The notes below the pieces were generated by a model that worked only from the letters and a program-made list of their open reading frames with translations, was not told where the DNA came from and did no database searches. From Enterococcus sp. DIV1094 (GTDB lineage: Bacteria > Bacillota > Bacilli > Lactobacillales > Enterococcaceae): 64,000 nt of DNA. The DNA lies in contig NZ_CP147250.1 of assembly GCF_017316305.2 (NCBI RefSeq), positions 2,913,001 to 2,977,000 on the forward strand. Direction: 5' to 3'. Position 1 is the first letter of the stretch. Each line of letters opens with the position of its first letter. The position numbers were made by a program, and so were the translations under genes. This document shows positions 25,309-35,233 of this stretch, piece after piece.

Positions 25309-26598
25309 TTAATTTGCTAACTGCGCTTCCACTTGTTTCTGCGTATCTGCTAACACTTTATCTGCTGATTCTCCGTTGATGATTCTGCTTAATGATTCAG
25401 CAACGACAGATTCGATCGCATACGTTTCATGTCCATAGTTGACTTCTGGGATCTCTGCTGTCCATTTTGAAAAGTCGTCGAAGACTTTTTGATCACTGTA
25501 GAACTCTGACGGTTGTTGGTATGCTTCTTGGTCATTTGCGCTTAACATCGTCGATACTAAACCGATCTCTTCTGCTAGTTTACCCATCAATTCCTCATTC
25601 GTTGCGAATGTCTGTTGCAAGAAATCTTTTGCGTTTTCTTCACCAGCAACGCCTTTGATGACATACCAGCCTGCGCCACCTAAGTTGGAAGCTTGGGCTT
25701 TTTGCATGTTAGCAGGCAATGCGGGAATCGGTGCGATCTTCCATTTGCCGGATTGATCTTCTGCACCTTGGATTGTGGATGAGTACCATGCGCCCGTTGG
25801 TGTCGAAGCAACTGCGCCTGATTGGACTGCTGTAACTCCCGCATTCCAGTCAGATGTTTGTTCGACTAGATCTTCTTTCAGCAAGGCCGCAAATAACTCT
25901 AAGCCATATTTTAATGACTCATTGTTTTCGATCGTCACGGTTTCACCATCTTCTGATGTATACCATTCACCAGCTTGTTGCATGATCATCCGAACACGTC
26001 CTAAATCAGAAGGATTGACTTCGGAGATTTTTTTCCCTGTTTTCTCTTTGACATCTCTTGCAACTTGTAAATAATCATCCCATGTCAAGTTCTGCATATC
26101 TTCTTCCGAATAACCTGCTTCTTCCAAGATATCTGTTCGGTAGAAGTTAGCTGTAACACCTGAGTCGAAAGGCACGCCATAAATTTTGTCGTCTACTTTG
26201 TTTACAGCAAATTTATATGCGGCAAAATTGTCTTCATCCACAATATCAGTCAAATCAGCAAAGGCATCTGGATAAGAAGTCCAATAGCCTTGGATGCGAT
26301 AATCTTCGATCAACACGACATTCGGCAAGCCATCCGTATTGCCACTGGCTAAGGCTGTGTTCAATTTTTGCACGATATCATCTTGGGACATCGTTACTAC
26401 TTCCACGTCAACATCCTCATTTTCATAAAACTCTTTTGCTTCGTTGACGGCTTTGATGTTGAATGCCTCATCCCATGCCCAGACCGTTACTTTATCCTCA
26501 CTTCCGGAAGCATCACTGGAAGAATTGCCGCAACCGGCAAAAAGTGTGACTGCTGCTGTTAAGGCGAATGCACTAGCGAATAATTTTTTTAGTTTCAT
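25309..26598 (-). CDS. Extracellular sugar-binding lipoprotein of ABC transporter
   Basis: This 429-residue protein has a lipoprotein signal (basic start, hydrophobic core, lipobox LFAG-C at Cys 23), then a Ser/Asp-rich linker and a family 1 solute-binding fold. VTVWAWDEAF opens the mature domain and PTGAWYSSTIQGAEDQ lies near residue 275, the usual ligand-pocket region of sugar binders. It heads the ABC operon. GGGTGGGG precedes the ATG. A cre-like site overlaps its promoter, so carbon catabolite control is likely. Confidence 0.92.
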   Translation of the reverse strand: MKLKKLFASAFALTAAVTLFAGCGNSSSDASGSEDKVTVWAWDEAFNIKAVNEAKEFYENEDVDVEVVTMSQDDIVQKLNTALASGNTDGLPNVVLIEDYRIQGYWTSYPDAFADLTDIVDEDNFAAYKFAVNKVDDKIYGVPFDSGVTANFYRTDILEEAGYSEEDMQNLTWDDYLQVARDVKEKTGKKISEVNPSDLGRVRMIMQQAGEWYTSEDGETVTIENNESLKYGLELFAALLKEDLVEQTSDWNAGVTAVQSGAVASTPTGAWYSSTIQGAEDQSGKWKIAPIPALPANMQKAQASNLGGAGWYVIKGVAGEENAKDFLQQTFATNEELMGKLAEEIGLVSTMLSANDQEAYQQPSEFYSDQKVFDDFSKWTAEIPEVNYGHETYAIESVVAESLSRIINGESADKVLADTQKQVEAQLAN

Positions 26599-26641
26599 TT
26601 TTTTACCCCACCCTTTTAGTGTTTGTTTTTCTTACACGCCT

Positions 26642-26668
26642 ATCATAACAGACTTGCAAGCGTTTTCT
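26642..26668. promoter_or_regulatory. ABC-operon -10 and cre-like site
   Basis: TTGCAAGCGTTTTCT at 26654-26668 fits the Bacillus cre consensus WTGNAANCGNWNNCW at every fixed position. It lies directly upstream of a minus-strand TATGAT (26647-26642) that serves as -10 for the binding-protein gene. CcpA binding there would block transcription. Confidence 0.65.
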
Positions 26669-26764
26669 TTATTAATGATCGTTCTTAAGAAAAATATCCT
26701 AAAATAAGAAAAAAGTACAATTTTGATCTCTGATTCCTTTTTGATTGGAATTTTAGACTTGCAT

Positions 26765-26779
26765 TTGTAAACGTTTCCC
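26765..26779. promoter_or_regulatory. Second cre-like site, before the response regulator
   Basis: TTGTAAACGTTTCCC matches the cre consensus except for the last base. It lies 44 bases before the response-regulator start and could couple the two-component system to CcpA. Confidence 0.5.
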
Positions 26780-26822
26780 AGTATTTTTAATTTACGCAAA
26801 TATGGAGTTAGGGGGTAAAACA

Positions 26823-28322
26823 TTGAAAAATATCGTATTGATCGATGATGAACAGACCATTCTCCATGGTCTAAGTACCCTGATCGATTGGCCAACACAC
26901 GGCTTTCAGTTAAAAGGTGCGTTTTCAAAACCGTTAGAAGCACTTGAATTTATCAAAAAAGAGCCACTTGATATCATCGTGACTGATTTGATGATGCCAG
27001 ACTTAAATGGGATTGAACTTTCTCGCTTGATCAAGGAAGAACAGCCCGAAGCAAAAATCTTAGTGCTATCCAGCTATGATGACTTTCAATTGGTCAAAGA
27101 TTCATTTAAAGAGGGCGTTTCGGATTATTTATTAAAACCAAAATTGAATCCCAGTGAATTTCTAGCTTCTCTGAAAAGTCTTGTAGAGCAATCCGCAGAA
27201 GTAAAGAAACCTCGTTTGTCAGAACTTGAAAAAACGAGTCAAGCAATCAGCAATTATTTAGCAGGTTCTTCCCTTGATACGGGGATTACACGTAAACCAT
27301 TCAAACACGACGCTTTTTTCATAGTGTATTGCGAAGAAAAACCAGCAGAAAAACATCGTCGTAGCCAGGAATTAAGTGCTGAAGCACCACGATATACGAA
27401 TCAGGATGTATCCGTCTTCCCTTATTTTACGACCGCCAATGATGTTGGTTATCTGATCAACGCTCATTCAAGGGAAGCCTTTGAACAGTTTGTCACCCAC
27501 TTTCAGGAAGATCATCAGACGGACGCTTGTCTTTATGTGTTATCTGGAGAACTTACCTTCGAAAATATTTATCCTGCTTTTCTTTCGTTGAAACAAAAAA
27601 GCAACGGGCAATGCTTTTATCTCAATGAGCAATCTTTGATTTCTGAAGAACAATTATTACCGCTTCTATCTTCTTATGAACAACAAACAAAAAGCTATTT
27701 GACAAAGATCATGAATAAAGATTTTTTATCTGCGATCGAAGAATTGGAAAGCTACATGAAAAATGTACTCGAGCAACGGTTACAGCCAAGTTATTTAAAA
27801 CATGAAATCATCAATCGACTCTATGCCTTGATCAATGCGATCGCCGAGGAACATGAAAAAAGAAAAGAAATCATGACTTTAAAAATCACGATCCCAGCTC
27901 AGATCACCCAATCAGACAATTGGGAGGAATTGGTGGTGATCGTCAATAATACGACAAAACTATTGCGTGAAGTGACTACTACCTTCAGAAAAGACAATTC
28001 GGATGTTTTGACGTTGATCTATGACTATGTGCAAGATCATTATCATCAAGATCTGAGTCTACAGACCTTGTCCGAAAAGTATCATTTTTCTTATAGTTAT
28101 TTATCGACGATCTTTACAGAAAAATATGGGATCAACTTTACCAAGTACTTGAAAAAAGTCCGCATCAATCAAGCGAAAATGTTATTGAAAGAGTCCAATC
28201 TCTCATTGAGTGATATTTGTCAACAAACCGGTTTTACAGAGATTGGTTATTTCTCGCGGGTATTCAAAGAAGAAACTGGCTTGACTCCTTCGCAATACCG
28301 TAAAGGGATGTTGACGGTATGA
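26823..28322 (+). CDS. YesN-type response regulator with AraC DNA-binding domain
   Basis: The 499-residue protein has a receiver domain at residues 1-120 (acidic pair in IVLIDDEQ, phospho-acceptor Asp in IIVTDLMMPDLNG, Lys in YLLKPKL), a long middle region, and a C-terminal pair of AraC helix-turn-helices (LQTLSEKYHFSYSYLSTIF and LSDICQQTGFTEIGYFSRVF). The TTG at 26823 is chosen because AGGGGG lies 7 bases upstream. Proteins of this type usually activate adjacent ABC sugar importers. It overlaps the kinase gene by four bases. Confidence 0.9.
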   Translation: MKNIVLIDDEQTILHGLSTLIDWPTHGFQLKGAFSKPLEALEFIKKEPLDIIVTDLMMPDLNGIELSRLIKEEQPEAKILVLSSYDDFQLVKDSFKEGVSDYLLKPKLNPSEFLASLKSLVEQSAEVKKPRLSELEKTSQAISNYLAGSSLDTGITRKPFKHDAFFIVYCEEKPAEKHRRSQELSAEAPRYTNQDVSVFPYFTTANDVGYLINAHSREAFEQFVTHFQEDHQTDACLYVLSGELTFENIYPAFLSLKQKSNGQCFYLNEQSLISEEQLLPLLSSYEQQTKSYLTKIMNKDFLSAIEELESYMKNVLEQRLQPSYLKHEIINRLYALINAIAEEHEKRKEIMTLKITIPAQITQSDNWEELVVIVNNTTKLLREVTTTFRKDNSDVLTLIYDYVQDHYHQDLSLQTLSEKYHFSYSYLSTIFTEKYGINFTKYLKKVRINQAKMLLKESNLSLSDICQQTGFTEIGYFSRVFKEETGLTPSQYRKGMLTV

Positions 28323-30046
28323 TAAAAAAACTAAGAGAACATGAGCTGTTGACCAAGCTTTTGCTTATTCTTTTTATTGCCTTGTTCGCGCAAGCCGCTA
28401 CTATTTCTTTGTTCATTTACCACCGTTCAAGGGAAGCTTATATTGAACAATTCGATCAATCCAATCGCATGACCTTACAAAAGATCCAACATGATTTTGA
28501 AACACTGAATGATAATATAGAGAATACGTTGACCTTATTGGCTGAGAGTTCTGCGGTAGAAGGTTATTTTAAAGAAGGCCAACAAACCACTTTGGAAAAA
28601 ATCAATCAACTACGAACGGTACAAAAAATGAATGATTCCTTAGCACCGATTTTTCCAAACATCAAAGATGATATTTTTCTTTTTGGTGAAAATGGTCGGA
28701 TGTTTATCAGTAATGACATGGTGAGTGATCTCACTGCTGATGATTTTTTTCAGTTAGAGTTGATTCAGAAAGTCAATGCGAATCCAACGGCAACACAAAT
28801 GGTCTTTACCCAGTTTGGACTAACGAAACGTGACAAACATTCACCGAGTGTCCTGTTCATCAAAAAGCTTAGATCCACATTGAATCAAACTTATGGCTAT
28901 GCGGTCGTTGCGATCACCTCTGATGAACTAGCAAAAATATTCAGTCAGTCCGTCGATCCGCAAATCACTCAGATCGATTTTGTGACAGATGACAAAAAAA
29001 TCTTTGCTTCTAATCTGGCGCATCGAATCGGGACGACGTTTGATTCCTTTGATCAGCTGAACGAAAACGAAACGTTGACAAAAGCGAACCAACGGATCAC
29101 ACGTTTGCCACTTTATCGGCAAAACTCTGCCTTAGTCAGTGAGGTCAATGTCCATTCGATTGCTGATCAGATGGGCGTGATCCTGCCAATCATTCTCTAT
29201 AATATCGCAATCCTATTTTTAGGCGGGATCGTCGTCTATATTTATTTGAATCGCAACACCAAATCGATCTATCAATTGGTGGATTCGTTGAAGCAGATCA
29301 AGGAACCGGTTGCTACTTCTGTTCCAGTCCAAGGTACGTATGAGATCCGAACATTGTCCACTACGATCAATCAGCTATTGACGACGATCAGTGATAACCA
29401 TACACAATCATTACAAAATGAACAGAAAAAACGAGCATTAGAGATCCAAGCCATGCAAGCTCAGATCCAACCTCATTTTATTTATAATACGCTGACTAGT
29501 CTTAAATTTTTAGTTTGGCAGCAAGAAAATGAAAAAGCTGTTTCCGGCATCGACAGTTTTATCGATCTTTTACGAAGTACGATCGGTAATAAAAATGAGA
29601 TCATCCCTGTAGAAGAAGAATTAAAAAGTGTGAAAAGCTATATTGCGATTTTGACTCTACGTTATGGTGAGGCGATCTCAACAAAAATCATGGTTCCTGA
29701 AGAACTTTATTCCTTGTATATGCCTAACATGATTATCCAACCGATCATTGAAAATGCTTATTTACACGCATTTCAGCTAAAGAAAAGTGGCTTCATCACT
29801 TTATATGCCATGATCAGAGAAGATACCTTGACATTTGAAGTCGTAGACACAGGTGATGGCTATGATACAGAACAGTCACCAAAAAATAGGGATTACTTTT
29901 CAGGCATTGGAAGCAAAAATGTGCACGAACGAATCCAATTACTTTACGGTGAAGACTATGGATTGCACATTGATTCTGTCCTCGGTGTTGGCACTTCTGT
30001 TACGATCACGTTACCGATCATAAAAACTCCCTCTAAACATCCTTAA
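28319..30046 (+). CDS. YesM-type sensor histidine kinase
   Basis: This 575-residue membrane kinase has a transmembrane segment near residues 15-35, a large extracellular sensor region, a second span near 285-305, a HAMP-like linker, and a LytS/YesM-type kinase core. The phospho-acceptor His is in QIQPHFIYNTL near residue 385. The ATPase domain has PNMIIQPIIENAY (N box) and DTGDGYD (G1). It forms a two-component system with the preceding regulator, most likely sensing the sugar or its binding protein. Confidence 0.9.
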   Translation: MIKKLREHELLTKLLLILFIALFAQAATISLFIYHRSREAYIEQFDQSNRMTLQKIQHDFETLNDNIENTLTLLAESSAVEGYFKEGQQTTLEKINQLRTVQKMNDSLAPIFPNIKDDIFLFGENGRMFISNDMVSDLTADDFFQLELIQKVNANPTATQMVFTQFGLTKRDKHSPSVLFIKKLRSTLNQTYGYAVVAITSDELAKIFSQSVDPQITQIDFVTDDKKIFASNLAHRIGTTFDSFDQLNENETLTKANQRITRLPLYRQNSALVSEVNVHSIADQMGVILPIILYNIAILFLGGIVVYIYLNRNTKSIYQLVDSLKQIKEPVATSVPVQGTYEIRTLSTTINQLLTTISDNHTQSLQNEQKKRALEIQAMQAQIQPHFIYNTLTSLKFLVWQQENEKAVSGIDSFIDLLRSTIGNKNEIIPVEEELKSVKSYIAILTLRYGEAISTKIMVPEELYSLYMPNMIIQPIIENAYLHAFQLKKSGFITLYAMIREDTLTFEVVDTGDGYDTEQSPKNRDYFSGIGSKNVHERIQLLYGEDYGLHIDSVLGVGTSVTITLPIIKTPSKHP

Positions 30047-30066
30047 TCAGATGTTTAGAGGGAGTT
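30025..30066. terminator. Shared convergent terminator, kinase gene / lacM
   Basis: CTCCCTCTAAACATC pairs with GATGTTTAGAGGGAG. T residues follow on the plus strand and an A run precedes it. The kinase stop codon lies in the loop. Confidence 0.88.
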
Positions 30067-30089
30067 TATTCTTCTTTCAACTAACGCTC

Positions 30090-31043
30090 TTACTTGATGA
30101 TAAAACTGAATTCGTGATCTTCTTCGCCACTGATATGATACGGTTCTTCTACATCCGCTCCCCAAGAATCGATACCACCGACTCCTCGGACTTTTGCTAA
30201 CATCGTAACAACCGTTCGACGTTCAGGGGGCAGCTCTTCCATGTGTGTTGCCTGTTCCAACTCCTCTGCTTTGAACGGTAACGCCGCAAAAGCAAAAGGT
30301 TGATCAGCTTGTTCAAAACGTAATGAAAATTCATCCTGGCTTTTATCGGCATTGTTCAACGTAGTATTTCGAGTGATCTCTACCCACTTAGTATCCATAT
30401 GAACACCACAGTCTTGCGGAACCAAGTAAGGCGGGATCGGTAATCCCTCGACACGGTACACCCCCGGTACGCCACCGGCTTTCCGGTCAGGATAAGTTTC
30501 GCCTGACAGTCCTTCATACTCGAAATGAGTAGCTTTTGTCGGCATGATCATCCGAAATCCTAGTACTGGTAGTTCAGGCAGCCCTTTTTTGCCATGATAA
30601 ATCATCTTGACTTGAAGATCTCCTCCTTCATCCACACGATAAGTCATATCGACCGTCGTCTGAGGGGTGGTGTTGACAGCTAAGGTGAATGTGATCTCGA
30701 CTGAATCGGCATATTCTTGATTACTATAGCGATTGTTGGCAGGGGAGATCGGCAACTCGATCGCTTGCTCATCGATCTTGACGTTGATCGCTGCTACTTT
30801 TAGATAAAGCCCAGCCCCAAGCCACATACTTGAACGATAACCAAAACCGTTACCACGATCATTATCCGTCAACGCACGCCAAAATGTCGGTTGCGTCTCG
30901 CGATAAAGCCATTCTTTCCCATGCTTTTTGAGGGATTCCAAACCGCCTCGTGTATAAGAGAAAATATAGTGCTTAGCTTCTGTTTTGATCCCTAAGGTAC
31001 AGTCGCCGTAGATCACCCTTAATTTAGGAGCTGTATTTGCCAT
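30090..31043 (-). CDS. lacM: Beta-galactosidase small subunit
   Basis: The 317 residues match the small chain of heterodimeric LacLM beta-galactosidases, equivalent to the C-terminal domain of LacZ. It contains EWLYRETQPTFWRALTDNDR at about residues 43-62 and GFGYRSSMWLGAGLY after it. It completes the active site of LacL to cleave lactose and other beta-galactosides. Its start overlaps the lacL end by 20 bases, as usual for lacLM operons. Confidence 0.95.
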   Translation of the reverse strand: MANTAPKLRVIYGDCTLGIKTEAKHYIFSYTRGGLESLKKHGKEWLYRETQPTFWRALTDNDRGNGFGYRSSMWLGAGLYLKVAAINVKIDEQAIELPISPANNRYSNQEYADSVEITFTLAVNTTPQTTVDMTYRVDEGGDLQVKMIYHGKKGLPELPVLGFRMIMPTKATHFEYEGLSGETYPDRKAGGVPGVYRVEGLPIPPYLVPQDCGVHMDTKWVEITRNTTLNNADKSQDEFSLRFEQADQPFAFAALPFKAEELEQATHMEELPPERRTVVTMLAKVRGVGGIDSWGADVEEPYHISGEEDHEFSFIIK

Positions 31044-32901
31044 AATAGTATCTTACCTCCTGTAATGCTGGTTTTTCTTGTCCATTTGCAAAAACAATAC
31101 CATTTCCTGAAAACTCATAATCACTTGGACGATCATCAAAATCGCCGCCATAGCGCATGACTTTGCGGTTCGTGATTGGATCAAGTACTTCAATGGCTTG
31201 GTCTTTAAAGTCCCAAATATAGCCGCCTTGATACATCTCATACTTGTCTAATAGTGCCATATAAGAACCTAAGCCACCTAACGAATTTCCCATATCGTGC
31301 ATGTACTCGCATAAGATATAAGGTTTTTCCGCTTGATTTTCCAAATAATCAGCCACTGCCGCAGGTGACGCATACATACTGCTTTTTATATCGGAAACCG
31401 ACGCTTCAAATGCGGGATCAACATAATTCCCCTCATAATGTACTAAGCGATCTGGATCAACCGTTTTGAAGTATTCATTCATCAAGCCGATGTTCTCACC
31501 TACATACGACTCGTTGCCTAACGACCAGAACAAGATACTCGTATGATTTTTGAACGTCTCAAAGTTGGTTTTCGCTCGATCCAAAACCACTTCGCGCCAT
31601 TGTGGTATCCCTCTTGGTACGTTATATGAAGGTTCAAATGCCCCCATTTTTTGCCATGAACCGTGTGATTCCAAATTGGTTTCTGCCATCACATGGATTC
31701 CCGCTTGATCGCAGAGAAAATACCAAGGAATTTGATTTGGATAATGAGACGTCCGCACTCCATTGATATTGGCATTTTTGATAATAGTTAGATCTTTTTC
31801 CATATCAGCCAAGGTGATCGCACGCCCTGTCTTTTCACTCCATTCATGGCGATTGACGCCATTGATGAACAAGCGTTTCCCGTTAAGATACATCACTTTA
31901 TCTTTTAATTCGATTGTTCGAAAACCGAATGGATACTCGACGTATTCAGTTACGCCATCATGATCACTTGTTTCAATTTCAAACGTATAAAGATTGGGTG
32001 AAAAATGATCCCACAAGGTCACATCACCGATATCCATGGTAAGCTCCATCTTTTCAGTGAGCGAATGTTCTTCTTCGTAAATGGTTTGCTGTTTTAAATC
32101 AAGCACCCTGATCCGTAAATGACTCTCATCTTTGATATTTTCAAAAGATAAGGATACGTCTAATTTTCCTTTTTGATACGTATCGTCTAATTTTGGACGC
32201 AACCATAAGTCCTCCAAATGATTCTTTCCTCGCGCAATCAAGACGACATCTCGGAAAATCCCAAAGAAACGGAAGAAATCTTGATCTTCTAAGAACGCTG
32301 CCGTGCTGCGTTTATGGACTTCAACAGCCAGACGATTCTCCTCTTCCAAATAAGGCGACAAATCAAATTCGGACGGAGTAAATGAGTCCTCCGCATAGCC
32401 GACGAAATGACCGTTCAACCATACATACATCGCTTGTTCGACCCCTTCAAAACGGATCGTCACATCTTTACCTTGCAACCCTTCGGCTAATTGGAACGTT
32501 GTGACATAAGAACCCACTGGATTCTCTTCCGCTTGGGAGAACATCCCTGCCATTTCCTTTTCTGAAGCAGTGGTATAAGCAGGCCGACGAAATTCATGCC
32601 CCTCCCAAGGATACATCGTGTTGATATAATGGATCTTATCAAAATCACTTAGTTCAATATGACCAGGCACTTGGATCTGACCGAAGGAACGATCATCAAA
32701 ATCCTTTTCAAAAAAATGTTTTGGTCGTTTTTCCGCATTTTCGGAAAAGCAAAACCGCCACTCGCCATTCAATGACTGTATGCGGGAACTTTGACTCCTC
32801 GTTTCTTCTTTTGAACCATAGATCGTATGATCGCTATGTGCGTCTCGTTGATTCACTCGAAACACTTGCGGATCATCTAACCAATCAATCAATGCTTGCA
32901 T
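31024..32901 (-). CDS. lacL: Beta-galactosidase large subunit
   Basis: This 625-residue GH2 enzyme has the sugar-binding and Ig-like domains, then the TIM barrel. The acid/base Glu is in ILFWSLGNESYVG near residue 465 and the nucleophile Glu in YILCEYMHDMGN near 530. It lacks the C-terminal domain found in LacZ, which is supplied by LacM. The start overlaps the aga stop by 17 bases, giving an aga-lacL-lacM operon for melibiose/raffinose-type and lactose-type sugars. Confidence 0.95.
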   Translation of the reverse strand: MQALIDWLDDPQVFRVNQRDAHSDHTIYGSKEETRSQSSRIQSLNGEWRFCFSENAEKRPKHFFEKDFDDRSFGQIQVPGHIELSDFDKIHYINTMYPWEGHEFRRPAYTTASEKEMAGMFSQAEENPVGSYVTTFQLAEGLQGKDVTIRFEGVEQAMYVWLNGHFVGYAEDSFTPSEFDLSPYLEEENRLAVEVHKRSTAAFLEDQDFFRFFGIFRDVVLIARGKNHLEDLWLRPKLDDTYQKGKLDVSLSFENIKDESHLRIRVLDLKQQTIYEEEHSLTEKMELTMDIGDVTLWDHFSPNLYTFEIETSDHDGVTEYVEYPFGFRTIELKDKVMYLNGKRLFINGVNRHEWSEKTGRAITLADMEKDLTIIKNANINGVRTSHYPNQIPWYFLCDQAGIHVMAETNLESHGSWQKMGAFEPSYNVPRGIPQWREVVLDRAKTNFETFKNHTSILFWSLGNESYVGENIGLMNEYFKTVDPDRLVHYEGNYVDPAFEASVSDIKSSMYASPAAVADYLENQAEKPYILCEYMHDMGNSLGGLGSYMALLDKYEMYQGGYIWDFKDQAIEVLDPITNRKVMRYGGDFDDRPSDYEFSGNGIVFANGQEKPALQEVRYYYGKYSS

Positions 32902-35119
32902 GTTCTTCTTCCTTTCCTGTAGCTATTTTTTCAAAGTGCAACATTTCTGTCTGAAAATCTCCATAAAAATCTGGGAGATACAGCCCCATCGTCATCAACT
33001 CCGAACTTGAATAAATCAGTGAGCTTTTTTTCTCACGATACCTCCCTTCCGCTAAACCGACTAAGCGAATTTCTTGAAAAGGCGGTTGTCCAGAGGTCAA
33101 TCTGCGAGCCATAAACACAACGACCTCTTTATTATCAGGAGAAATAAACTGCCATGCCGCAATATTTTGTTCGAAAGGATTCACTAAGCGGTCAAATCTC
33201 CCTTGTTGAACCGTCTGGCGTATTTCTTTATACAGGGTGATCTGTTTCTTGATGATTGCCTTTTCTTGTGGTGTTAGCACAGTCAAGTCGAGTTCGTAGC
33301 CAAAGACACCACTCATTGCCACATCTCCTCTTGTCTTTAAGTCTGTGACACGGCCGCTTTGATGGTTAGGTGACGCTGAAACATGTGCGCCCATTGAGGA
33401 GATCGCGTAACCAAGACTCGTTCCATATTGGATGTCGATACGTTCCACTGCATCAGTATTATCACTCGTCCATGATTGCGGCATATAGTAAAGGATTCCT
33501 GCATCAAAACGTCCCCCACCACCTGAGCAGCCTTCCCAAAGAATATCAGGATAAGCGGTGGTCAACTCTTCTAATAGATCATATAAACCTAGAACGTAGC
33601 GGTGATAGACTTCTCCTTGATTCTCAACGTATGCAGAATAAACATCTGATAACGAGCGATTCATATCCCATTTGATATAATCGATCGGTACCTTATCGAA
33701 AATCTTTCGTAATTGTTGACTGATCGAATCTCGGACCTCTTTTCGTGTGAAATCCAAGACAAATTGTGATCGTGAGGCTGCAGGTGCGCGATTTGGTTCT
33801 TGCATCAAATATTCTGGTGTCTGTCGGTACAGATCCGAATCCAACGAGATCATTTCAGGTTCAACCCATAAGCCAAATTTAAGTCCTTTCTCATGCGCAT
33901 AATCCGCCACTCCCTTCAACCCATTTGCCAGTTTGCCTTCATATTCGAACCAGTCACCTAAAGAAGAAGTGTCCGCATCCCTTTTGCCAAACCAGCCATC
34001 ATCTAATACGAACATTTCCATGCCTAAATCTGCTGCTTCATCGATCAGTGCTTCGATCTTTTTGCTAGTAAAGTCAAAATAAGTGGCTTCCCAGTTGTTG
34101 ACTAAAATCGGACGTGGTTCATATTGATGCTTCCCACGAGCCACTCGTTCGCGCAATAACGCATGGTGTACGTGGCTCATTCCATTTAGTCCTTCATCAG
34201 AATAAGAAAGGATCATTTCAGGAGTTTGGAACTCGTCTTCGTCTAAAATCTGCCATTGGAACTGATAGGCATTGATGCCGCCAACGATTCTTAATTGATC
34301 GATTTGATCTTTCTCAATCTCAAACGCATGATTACCAGAATAGATAAACTGCAGACCAATCGCCTCTCCAAGAGTTTCTGTTGTATGCGAATGTGTCAAA
34401 GCGATAAAATTATTCATTTGATGACTACTGCTCCCTCGCCGACTTTCAAATGTTTTCACTCCGTCGGTGATCTGTTGCCGTGAAATCAAACGTTCTCTTG
34501 CATGTGCTCCAGGTAAAGCAATCACTTCAGAAAATCTTCCTGAATTCGTCAAGTCCAATTGAAAAGAGGCTGCTTTATCCAGCCAGATCGTTTGACCAGT
34601 TTGGTTACGGTACTTGGCAGAACGAATGATTGCCCCTCGTTGTTCATAAATGGTATAAAAAAGGTCCACGTAAATCGGTAATTCTCGATCTTTCAACGTG
34701 ATACACAACGTTTGTGCTTCCTGCTCATCCACCACATACGTTTGCGGTAACCCTGCAAGCTTTGGTTTGCCTTGAAGGATTTGATATGTTTCATATCTTA
34801 AATCAAGTAAGCTTGACCCATTCTCGCGTGTAATGATCGTCGCCGGTATCCGATAATCCATACTTCCATGTCCAGAAAATTCTTGTGGCAACGTATCTTT
34901 TGAAAAGGCGCGTTCTTCGTGCAAAGGAACATTCCCGGAAAATCCGCGATCTCTTCTCGGATACTTTTTATTGCCAGAATAGTTACTCACTTTCTTCCCA
35001 AAATGAACGTGGCTCAACACGTTAGATTCTTCAATCTTCATCACATAAGAAATCAATGTGTTCGACAAATGGAAGACATTTGTTTCTGGATCAAATTCAA
35101 TCAATGATCGTCTCTTCAT
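32885..35119 (-). CDS. aga: Alpha-galactosidase, GH36 family
   Basis: This 744-residue protein matches the long GH36 group I enzymes. The nucleophile Asp is in YIKWDMNRSLSD near residue 480 and the acid/base Asp in SWTSDNTDAVERI near 545. An N-terminal beta-sandwich precedes the barrel. It hydrolyses terminal alpha-1,6-galactose of melibiose or raffinose in the cytoplasm, as no signal peptide is present. It heads the operon and has a promoter with a palindrome in its spacer. Confidence 0.94.
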   Translation of the reverse strand: MKRRSLIEFDPETNVFHLSNTLISYVMKIEESNVLSHVHFGKKVSNYSGNKKYPRRDRGFSGNVPLHEERAFSKDTLPQEFSGHGSMDYRIPATIITRENGSSLLDLRYETYQILQGKPKLAGLPQTYVVDEQEAQTLCITLKDRELPIYVDLFYTIYEQRGAIIRSAKYRNQTGQTIWLDKAASFQLDLTNSGRFSEVIALPGAHARERLISRQQITDGVKTFESRRGSSSHQMNNFIALTHSHTTETLGEAIGLQFIYSGNHAFEIEKDQIDQLRIVGGINAYQFQWQILDEDEFQTPEMILSYSDEGLNGMSHVHHALLRERVARGKHQYEPRPILVNNWEATYFDFTSKKIEALIDEAADLGMEMFVLDDGWFGKRDADTSSLGDWFEYEGKLANGLKGVADYAHEKGLKFGLWVEPEMISLDSDLYRQTPEYLMQEPNRAPAASRSQFVLDFTRKEVRDSISQQLRKIFDKVPIDYIKWDMNRSLSDVYSAYVENQGEVYHRYVLGLYDLLEELTTAYPDILWEGCSGGGGRFDAGILYYMPQSWTSDNTDAVERIDIQYGTSLGYAISSMGAHVSASPNHQSGRVTDLKTRGDVAMSGVFGYELDLTVLTPQEKAIIKKQITLYKEIRQTVQQGRFDRLVNPFEQNIAAWQFISPDNKEVVVFMARRLTSGQPPFQEIRLVGLAEGRYREKKSSLIYSSSELMTMGLYLPDFYGDFQTEMLHFEKIATGKEEEHASID

Positions 35120-35139
35120 TTTTTCACCTCACAAATTTT

Positions 35140-35154
35140 TAGAAACCGTTTACT
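35140..35154. promoter_or_regulatory. cre-like site in the aga leader
   Basis: TAGAAACCGTTTACT matches the cre consensus at all but one fixed position. It lies between the aga promoter and start, where CcpA binding would block transcription. Confidence 0.5.
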
Positions 35155-35168
35155 TTTCAGCTAACTCC

Positions 35169-35198
35169 TGTATACTGTTTACTAAACAAATTTGTCAA
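35169..35198 (-). promoter_or_regulatory. aga promoter with operator palindrome in the spacer
   Basis: On the minus strand TTGACA (35198-35193) and TATACA (35174-35169) are separated by 18 bases. The spacer contains the perfect palindrome TGTTTACTAAACA (35176-35188). This is a typical LacI-family operator position, and the divergent gene encodes a LacI-family protein, so repression of aga-lacLM by it is inferred. Confidence 0.65.
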
Positions 35199-35233
35199 TA
35201 ACTTTTTTAGATTTTTTTAGGGAGTGATTATTT

